DNA of 11,206 nt from assembly GCA_021811205.1 (NCBI GenBank), contig JAJZPK010000072.1:1-11206 (forward strand), written 5' to 3'. Source of the stretch: Pseudomonadota bacterium. GTDB lineage: Bacteria > Pseudomonadota > Gammaproteobacteria > Burkholderiales > JABEVD01. Shown one piece after another: positions 6,150-11,206 of the stretch (positions are counted from its first letter, which is position 1; every line of letters begins with the position of its first letter). The notes below the pieces were generated by a model. The model was not told the origin of the DNA and made no database searches. It saw only the letters and a program-made list of their open reading frames with translations. Position numbers and translations under genes: made by a program.

Positions 6150-6698
6150 ATGGTCAGTCTGCAAACCCCCGTCTGCGATTTCGGCTGGAATCCGCCGGAC
6201 TTCGACCTTCCCGGCGTTGACGGAAAGCGGCATACGCTTGCCACGAGCCGCGGAAAGAACGGTCTGCTCGTGATGTTCATCTGCAACCACTGCCCCTACG
6301 TCCAGGCCATCAGAAAACGCCTCGTGAATGACCTACAGGAACTCATCCGATACGGCATCAACAGCATCGCCATCATGTCGAACGATCCGACCGACTATCC
6401 GGAGGATTCCTTCGAAAACATGAAGCAGGTGGCGCGGGAATTCCATTTCCCCTTCCCCTATGTGATCGACGAAACGCAGGAAGTCGCAAAAGCCTACGGT
6501 GCAATATGCACTCCCGATTTCTTCGGCTTCAATGCGAATCTCGAACTGCAGTACCGGGGCAGGTTCGACGCCTCCAGGAAGGAAACTGCGCCCGAATCGG
6601 ACCGGGATCTTTTCAACGCGATGGTCCGGGTCGCGCAAACAGGGCAAGGCCCCGAGGAGCAGATTCCCGGCATAGGCTGCTCGATCAAGTGGAAATAA
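6150..6698 (+). CDS. Thioredoxin-fold peroxiredoxin-like protein (AhpC/TSA superfamily)
   Basis: This 182-residue cytoplasmic protein belongs to the peroxiredoxin-like branch of the thioredoxin fold, recognised by the ICNHCPYVQAIRKRL segment (44-58). The CNHC pair (Cys45 and Cys48) sits where thioredoxins have CxxC. The N-terminal part has the PPDFDLPGVDGKRHTL pattern (15-30) of AhpC/TSA proteins. ICTPDFFGF (119-127) supplies the cis-proline loop with a third cysteine (Cys120), and a fourth (Cys177) sits in the C-terminal GCSIKWK. Peroxide or disulfide reduction is the likely activity, but the physiological substrate of this branch is not settled. The start at 6150 is chosen for its AAGGAG site (6139-6144). 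The frame opens 22 codons earlier at 6084, but that stretch looks non-coding. No signal peptide is seen. It overlaps the next gene by about 10 bp. Confidence 0.88.
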   Translation: MVSLQTPVCDFGWNPPDFDLPGVDGKRHTLATSRGKNGLLVMFICNHCPYVQAIRKRLVNDLQELIRYGINSIAIMSNDPTDYPEDSFENMKQVAREFHFPFPYVIDETQEVAKAYGAICTPDFFGFNANLELQYRGRFDASRKETAPESDRDLFNAMVRVAQTGQGPEEQIPGIGCSIKWK

Positions 6699-7477
6699 GC
6701 CTGCTCAACGCGGTGGAATCTGCCGTACGCGGGATTTCAAACGATGAAATCCTGCCGCGCTATCTCAAAGTGGCACGGCAGAGGAAGGCTGACGGCAGCC
6801 TTTTCACCGAAGCCGACCTCGCAGTTCAGGAAGCCCTGAAGCGGGAGCTTTTCAAAATCCGGCCCGTGCCCCTGATCGGCGAGGAAATGGCCGAATCGGA
6901 ACAGACCTCACTCTGGAAATCGAACGAGATCTGGTGTGTCGATCCGATCGACGGCACCTCCAATTTCGTCAACGGCATCCCTTATTTCGCAGTTTCGGTG
7001 GCATTGATGGAAGGCGGAAAAAGCGTCCTCGGCGTGGTCTACAATCCTGTTTCCAGGGAAATGTTCACCGCCATGAAAGACGGCGGCGCCTGGCTCGACG
7101 GGGAAAGGCTACCGCTCAGGTTCGGCTCCGAACACCTGAAAGGATCGATCGCCGGAGTCGATTTCAAGCGGCTGCCGAAAGTTCTGGCAAACCGGCTCGC
7201 CCTCTCCCCTCCCTATTCTTCCCAGCGCAATTTCGGGGCCTGCTCCCTGGAATGGTGCTACGCTGCAGCAGGACGCATCGATCTGTATTTGCATGGTGGA
7301 CAGAAACTGTGGGATTATGCCGCGGGCGCACTCGTTCTCACCGAAGCGGGGGGGAGCATCTGCTGCATCGACAGCGACGATTTCTGGGGAAGTCCGCCAT
7401 GGACGCGCTCCGCCATCGCAGCCCGGAACGGGGTACTTTTCGGAAAATGGCGGGACTGGATCAGAAAAGGCGAATAG
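6689..7477 (+). CDS. Inositol monophosphatase family phosphatase
   Basis: This is a Mg2+-dependent phosphatase of the IMPase/FIG superfamily, 262 residues from the proposed start. The metal sites are all present: GEE (64-66), the signature WCVDPIDGTSNF (82-93) with Asp85 and Asp88, and WDYAAGALVLTEAGG (208-222) with Asp209. The substrate is uncertain. Relatives act on inositol phosphates, histidinol phosphate, fructose-1,6-bisphosphate or 3'-phosphoadenosine phosphates, and nothing here separates these. It is not an obvious SuhB orthologue, so no symbol is given. The start is a GTG at 6689 overlapping the previous gene by 10 bp. No ATG is available before the conserved domain, and a second GTG at 6713 is possible. 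The ribosome binding site is poor, suggesting coupling to the upstream gene. A seven-G run (7348-7354) encodes part of AGG. trkA follows after 3 bp. Confidence 0.88.
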   Translation: MEISLLNAVESAVRGISNDEILPRYLKVARQRKADGSLFTEADLAVQEALKRELFKIRPVPLIGEEMAESEQTSLWKSNEIWCVDPIDGTSNFVNGIPYFAVSVALMEGGKSVLGVVYNPVSREMFTAMKDGGAWLDGERLPLRFGSEHLKGSIAGVDFKRLPKVLANRLALSPPYSSQRNFGACSLEWCYAAAGRIDLYLHGGQKLWDYAAGALVLTEAGGSICCIDSDDFWGSPPWTRSAIAARNGVLFGKWRDWIRKGE

Positions 7478-7480
7478 CTC

Positions 7481-8854
7481 ATGAAGATCATTATTCTCGG
7501 GGCGGGAAGAGTGGGATCCACGGTCGCGGAGAGTCTGGCGGGGGAAGCAAACGACATCACGATCGTCGACGTCGACCCCGAGAGGCTTGGGCTGCTGCAG
7601 GACCGGCTCGATCTGCGCACGGTAGCCGGAAACGCATCCCACCCGGAAATATTGAAGCAGGCCGGTGCCCAGGATGCAGACATGATTCTTGCCGTGACCC
7701 AGAACGACGAAACCAACCTGGTCGCCTGCAAGCTGGCCTCGATCATTTTCAATGTCCCGACCAAGATCGCCCGGATTCGCGCCGCGGACTACCTTTCCCA
7801 CCCCGAAATCTTTTCTCCCGAAAACTTCTGCGTCGATTTCACCATCTGCCAACGGCAGATCCTGACCGATGACATCGTCAAGCTGATCGAATTCCCGGAA
7901 GCGCTGCAGGTTCTGGATTTCGCAGACGGCAAGGTCAACCTGGTCGGGATGCGCGCTGCCGAAGGCGGATCCCTCGTGGATCAGGAGCTCCAGAACATCC
8001 GGAAGCACATGCCCAACGTCGAAACCCGCGTCGCCGCGATATTCCGCAAGGGAAGGGCGATCATGCCCGAGCGGGACACCGTGATCGAGACGGGCGACGA
8101 GGTGTTTTTCATTGCCGCCGCCAAGGACATCCGCATGGTCATGAGCGAATTGAAGCGCATGGACAAACCGATCAGGCGCATCATGATCGCAGGCGGAGGG
8201 AACATCGGCAGCAGGCTGGCAAAATCCGTCGAGAAGGCTTATCAGGTGAAGCTCATCGAATTCAACAAGAAATCCTGCGAAAGGCTGGCTGCAAATCTTT
8301 CCAGCACCCTGGTTCTGCACGGGGATGCGACCGACGAGGGGCTTCTGGAAGCAGAAAACGTGGACGAGATGGATCTCTTCTGCGCGCTGACGAACGACGA
8401 TGAAAACAACATCATGGCCGCCCTGCTGGCGAAAAGGATGGGGGCCCGCAAGGTGATCGCCCTGATCAACCGGGGCGCCTATGTCGATCTCGTCCAGGGC
8501 GGCGAGATCGACATCGCCATTTCCCCTTCCCAGGCCACCATAGGTACCCTGCTCACCCATGTCAGGCGGGCCGATGTCACTGCAGTGCACTCCCTGCGCC
8601 GCGGCGCCGCCGAGGCCCTCGAACTGGTCGCGCATGGTGATGCGAAATCTTCCAGAGTGGTCGGCAGACGGAATGACGAGATCGACCTTCCTCCCGGCGT
8701 GAGCATAGGCGCGATCGTCAGGGGCGAACAGGTGCTGATCGCGCACCACGATACCGTGGTCGAACCGGAAGACCATGTCATCATATTCGCAATCAACAAG
8801 GAACTCATTCCCAAAGTCGAAAAGCTGTTCCAGGTTGCAATGGGATTCTTCTGA
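7481..8854 (+). CDS. trkA: Trk potassium uptake regulatory subunit TrkA
   Basis: TrkA is the cytoplasmic NAD(H)-binding RCK subunit that gates the TrkH potassium channel-transporter. The 457-residue length matches E. coli (458) and shows the duplicated layout. The first TrkA-N Rossmann domain starts at once with IIILGAGRVGS (3-13) and has the acidic VDVDPERL (29-36) that binds the NAD ribose. A first TrkA-C domain spans about 145-225. The second Rossmann domain starts at IMIAGGGNIGS (234-244) with IEFNKK (259-264). A second TrkA-C domain ends the protein (about 370-455). An AAAGG site lies 10 nt upstream of the ATG, 3 bp after the phosphatase stop. The stop shares one base with the trkH ATG (TGATG), so both subunits are probably made in a coupled ratio. 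Confidence 0.97.
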   Translation: MKIIILGAGRVGSTVAESLAGEANDITIVDVDPERLGLLQDRLDLRTVAGNASHPEILKQAGAQDADMILAVTQNDETNLVACKLASIIFNVPTKIARIRAADYLSHPEIFSPENFCVDFTICQRQILTDDIVKLIEFPEALQVLDFADGKVNLVGMRAAEGGSLVDQELQNIRKHMPNVETRVAAIFRKGRAIMPERDTVIETGDEVFFIAAAKDIRMVMSELKRMDKPIRRIMIAGGGNIGSRLAKSVEKAYQVKLIEFNKKSCERLAANLSSTLVLHGDATDEGLLEAENVDEMDLFCALTNDDENNIMAALLAKRMGARKVIALINRGAYVDLVQGGEIDIAISPSQATIGTLLTHVRRADVTAVHSLRRGAAEALELVAHGDAKSSRVVGRRNDEIDLPPGVSIGAIVRGEQVLIAHHDTVVEPEDHVIIFAINKELIPKVEKLFQVAMGFF

Positions 8855-10311
8855 TGCACAGGGTACTGTCAGTAGCCCACATTCTCGGAAAGGTCCTGAT
8901 GGTATTCAGCCTGGCCTACCTCCTTCCGATACTGACCTCGCTCATCTACCGGGATGGCCAGCTTGCAGACTTCTTTCGATCGTTGGTGCTCACTCTGGGA
9001 TTCGGCACGCTGCTCTGGCTGGCGACCCGGGATTTCAAGCGGGAGATGAAACCCAGGGACGGGTTCCTGATGGTGGTGTCGACCTGGCTTGGCGTTGCGG
9101 CCTTCTCCACGCTTCCCCTGCTGGGGTCGCTCGGCGGCCTCACCTTCACCCACGCCTTCTTCGAATGCATGTCCGGATTGACGACAACCGGCGCCACCGT
9201 TCTCTCCGGACTCGACAACCTGCCGCAATCGATCAATCTTTGGCGCCACGAACTCAGCTGGATCGGGGGAATGGGCATCATCGTCCTCGCCGTGGCCATT
9301 CTGCCTCTTCTTGGCGTGGGCGGCATGCAGCTCTCCAGGGCCGAAACGCCCGGCCCGATGAAAGACAGCAAGCTCGCCCCGCGCATTACCGAAACTGCGA
9401 AAAACCTCTGGCTCGTCTATTTCGCCATTACCCTGGCCTGCATCATCGCATTGAAGCTTGCCGGAATGAGCGGATTCGATGCGATCTGCCATGCCTTTTC
9501 CGCGATGAGCCTGGGCGGATTCTCCACTCACGATGCGAGCATCGCATATTTCCATTCTCCCGCCATAGAAATCATCCTGACTTTCTTCATGCTGGTCGCA
9601 GGCATGAATTTCGCGACCCATTTCCTCGCGCTGCGAGGCAAAAGCCTCAAGCTCTACAGGGCGGACCGGGAAGGTGTGGCCTTCATCAAGCTGGTTTCGG
9701 GAAGCGTTGTCGCCATCGCCCTTTTTCTATGGCACAGGGGAATCTACGATAATTTCTGGACAGCACTGCGGCATGCGTCCTTCAATGTGGTTTCCATTGC
9801 GACGGACTGCGGTTTGACAAGCACCGATTACAATGCCTGGCCCATTCTCGCTCCGCTCTGGATGCTTTTTCTGAGCTGCATATCCGTCAGCTCCGGCTCG
9901 ACGGGGGGCGGGATCAAGATGATAAGGACCCTCGTCCTCGTGAAACAGAGCCAGCGCGAAATGCTGCGTCTTCTCCATCCTTCCATTGTCAACCCGCTGA
10001 AAATCAACGGCCAGGTCGTCCAGAACAATGTTGTCTATTCCGTTCTTGGTTTCATTTTCCTCTATTTCATGAGCATCCTCGTGCTGGTATTCATGCTCGT
10101 CGGAAGCGGGTTCGATTTCGTTTCCTCCTTCAGTGCGATCATCGCCTGCATCAACAATGTCGGCCCGGGACTGGGCCAGGTCGGCCCCGCCACGACCTAC
10201 GGCAGCCTGAACAGTTTCCAGGCCTGGGTCTGTATTCTGGCCATGCTGCTCGGCCGCCTGGAGATCTTTTCCATCCTGATCCTCTTCACTCCGGCCTTTT
10301 GGCGAAAATAG
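8854..10311 (+). CDS. trkH: Trk potassium uptake transmembrane subunit TrkH
   Basis: TrkH forms the K+-conducting pore in the inner membrane. The 485 residues match the family (E. coli 483). It holds four M1-P-M2 repeats after two extra N-terminal helices. The selectivity-filter segments are visible: TTTGAT (110-115), SLGGFST (219-225), ATDCGLTS (316-323) and NNVGPGLG (434-441), each with the conserved glycine. The glycine-rich SSGSTGGGIKM (346-356) in the third repeat is the flexible intramembrane loop that gates the pore. Many hydrophobic segments, for example 180-202, 236-260, 327-347 and 392-417, fit an integral membrane protein. It starts inside the trkA stop codon (TGATG). No terminator is seen in the 42 bp before yqgE, although a new promoter overlaps that gap. 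Confidence 0.97.
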   Translation: MHRVLSVAHILGKVLMVFSLAYLLPILTSLIYRDGQLADFFRSLVLTLGFGTLLWLATRDFKREMKPRDGFLMVVSTWLGVAAFSTLPLLGSLGGLTFTHAFFECMSGLTTTGATVLSGLDNLPQSINLWRHELSWIGGMGIIVLAVAILPLLGVGGMQLSRAETPGPMKDSKLAPRITETAKNLWLVYFAITLACIIALKLAGMSGFDAICHAFSAMSLGGFSTHDASIAYFHSPAIEIILTFFMLVAGMNFATHFLALRGKSLKLYRADREGVAFIKLVSGSVVAIALFLWHRGIYDNFWTALRHASFNVVSIATDCGLTSTDYNAWPILAPLWMLFLSCISVSSGSTGGGIKMIRTLVLVKQSQREMLRLLHPSIVNPLKINGQVVQNNVVYSVLGFIFLYFMSILVLVFMLVGSGFDFVSSFSAIIACINNVGPGLGQVGPATTYGSLNSFQAWVCILAMLLGRLEIFSILILFTPAFWRK

Positions 10312-10316
10312 CGCAA

Positions 10317-10345
10317 TTGTGAAGTTGCCGCCAGATGACTACAAT
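10317..10345 (+). promoter_or_regulatory. Sigma70-type promoter for yqgE-yqgF
   Basis: TTGTGA (10317-10322), a 17-bp spacer and TACAAT (10340-10345) give four and five of six consensus matches at ideal spacing, in the short gap after trkH. The expected start near 10352 is only about 2 nt before the yqgE ATG, predicting a leaderless or nearly leaderless mRNA. Confidence 0.6.
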
Positions 10346-10353
10346 GGAACGTC

Positions 10354-10914
10354 ATGAGTGCTTTCGATCTTACAGACCATTTCCTGATAGCCATGCCCGG
10401 CATGATGGATCCGGTATTCTCCAAATGCCTGATGTATATCTGCGAGCATCACGACCAGGGTGCGCTGGGGTTAGTGGTCAACCGTCCGATCGCGATGAAC
10501 CTGGCTTCCATGCTCAGCGAGCTCGGAATTGAATCCAGGAACGAAGAATTCGAGAAGGTTCCGGTCTATTTCGGCGGGCCTGTCGAAATGGAAAGGGGAT
10601 TCGTTCTTCACGAGCCGGTCGGACAGTGGCAATCGACCATTGCCGTCACCGAGAACATGGGGCTCACAACCTCCAGGGACATCCTTCAATCCCTGGGGCA
10701 GGGCTCGGGACCCCCGCATGTTCTGGTTGCCCTCGGCTATGCAGGATGGGCGCCGGGGCAGCTGGAGCACGAACTGAGCCAGAATGCCTGGCTGAGCGCG
10801 AAATCCTCGAAGGACATCCTTTTCGACACTGCGGCCGAAGAGCGTCTTCCCGCCGCGCTCAGGATGATGGGCATAGACTGGGCGAATCTCAGTGAATCGG
10901 CGGGGCATGGGTGA
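10354..10914 (+). CDS. yqgE: YqgE/AlgH family protein (UPF0301/DUF179)
   Basis: This 186-residue cytoplasmic protein belongs to the UPF0301 (DUF179) family, whose biochemical function is not established. The name AlgH comes from a Pseudomonas link to alginate regulation. Family blocks are present in order: HFLIAMPGMMDPVF (9-22), YICEHHDQGALGLVVNRP (28-45), VYFGGPVEMERGFVLH (71-86) and VALGYAGWAPGQLEHEL, followed by NAWL. The ATG has a weak GGAA 4 nt upstream, which would be left out of the mRNA if the adjacent promoter is used as predicted. The last 8 bp overlap the start of yqgF, the conserved partner in many proteobacteria. This pairing supports the call but not a specific job. Confidence 0.95.
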   Translation: MSAFDLTDHFLIAMPGMMDPVFSKCLMYICEHHDQGALGLVVNRPIAMNLASMLSELGIESRNEEFEKVPVYFGGPVEMERGFVLHEPVGQWQSTIAVTENMGLTTSRDILQSLGQGSGPPHVLVALGYAGWAPGQLEHELSQNAWLSAKSSKDILFDTAAEERLPAALRMMGIDWANLSESAGHG

Positions 10915-11206
10915 GGTGCTGGCCTTCGATTTCGGGACAAGGCGAATCGGCGTGGCCCTCGGCAGCCTGGAAACCGGAATCGCTCACCCCATCTCGACCA
11001 TCCTCTGGGAAAAAAAATCCGAATGCTTCGAAGCGATCGATGTTTTGATCAAGGAGTGGCAACCTTCCCTGCTCGTGGTAGGATTGCCACTGTCGATGAG
11101 CGGCGACGAACATGAACTCACCCGGCTTTCGAAGCTTTTCGGCAGACGCCTGGAAGCGAGGTACAGGTTGCCCGTCGAATTCGTGGACGAGCGCCTGAGT
11201 TCTTTC
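10907..11206 (+). CDS. ruvX: YqgF/RuvX RNase H-fold nuclease, 5' part (cut by window edge)
   Basis: YqgF is a small RNase H-like nuclease, annotated as a putative Holliday junction resolvase. In E. coli it is implicated in maturing the 5' end of pre-16S rRNA. The first 100 codons are visible and the frame runs off the right edge without a stop. The full family length is about 135-155 residues. Motifs are LAFDFGTRRIGVALG (5-19) with catalytic Asp8, VVGLPLSMSGDE (58-69), and EFVDERLSS (91-99) with the conserved Asp-Glu-Arg at 94-96. The ATG at 10907 is followed within three residues by the first beta strand, as expected, and overlaps yqgE by 8 bp. The C-terminal acidic catalytic residue lies outside the window. 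Confidence 0.93.
   Translation, partial: MGEVLAFDFGTRRIGVALGSLETGIAHPISTILWEKKSECFEAIDVLIKEWQPSLLVVGLPLSMSGDEHELTRLSKLFGRRLEARYRLPVEFVDERLSSF

Noticed and set aside
7109..8776. Long - strand reading frame of 555 codons across the phosphatase and trkA
   Set aside because: It is antisense to two clear family members and has an unnatural composition, rich in Asp, Gly, His, Phe and Gln. It is a bias artefact.
8775..9752. + strand frame of 325 codons overlapping the trkA end and most of trkH
   Set aside because: It is out of frame with TrkH, rich in Arg, His, Gly and Pro, and lacks the membrane segments seen in the true frame.
1..11206. Mobile element, CRISPR, toxin-antitoxin or defence island
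   Set aside because: There are no transposase or integrase motifs, terminal repeats, regularly spaced repeats or compositional break. All large genes are conserved housekeeping families.

Overview
The window is a gene-dense stretch of bacterial chromosome, roughly 55-60% GC by eye, with no mobile element, CRISPR array, tRNA or rRNA. It carries twelve recognisable protein genes on the + strand, two of them cut by the window edges, and one small unrecognised gene on the - strand. The gene set and order suggest a Gram-negative proteobacterium, most likely a betaproteobacterium. The pointers are surA-pdxA-rsmA, an outer-membrane phospholipase A, trkA-trkH, and yqgE followed by yqgF/ruvX. This placement is an inference from context and no marker gene was compared.

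Layout: (1) 1-449 is the 3' part of pth (peptidyl-tRNA hydrolase). A 58-codon gene of unknown function converges on it from the - strand (446-622). (2) 623-836 is a regulatory gap with a 9-bp direct repeat, an intrinsic terminator and a perfect TATAAT box ahead of ychF. (3) 837-1928 is ychF, a translation-associated P-loop NTPase. (4) 1965-6025 is a tight operon surA-pdxA-rsmA-pldA. All its internal junctions overlap (32, 4 and 4 bp), and a candidate promoter lies in the 3' end of ychF. It joins outer-membrane protein folding (SurA), vitamin B6 synthesis (PdxA), 16S rRNA dimethylation (RsmA) and an outer-membrane phospholipase (PldA). (5) 6026-6149 is a 124-bp gap with a candidate -10 box. (6) 6150-10311 is a second tight run: a thioredoxin-fold peroxiredoxin-like protein, an inositol-monophosphatase-family enzyme, then trkA and trkH, which together form a K+ uptake system. 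(7) A good sigma70-type promoter at 10317-10345 precedes yqgE, which overlaps the start of yqgF/ruvX, cut by the right edge.

Most of this is conserved housekeeping content, and I do not see a new defence, toxin or mobile system. The points worth a second look are small: a ten-G tract inside pdxA, a terminator in front of the ychF promoter that may serve an antisense or leader transcript, the unknown small gene with repeats in its promoter region, pldA co-transcribed with surA with no lptD upstream, an atypical PldA C-terminus, and a probably leaderless yqgE mRNA.
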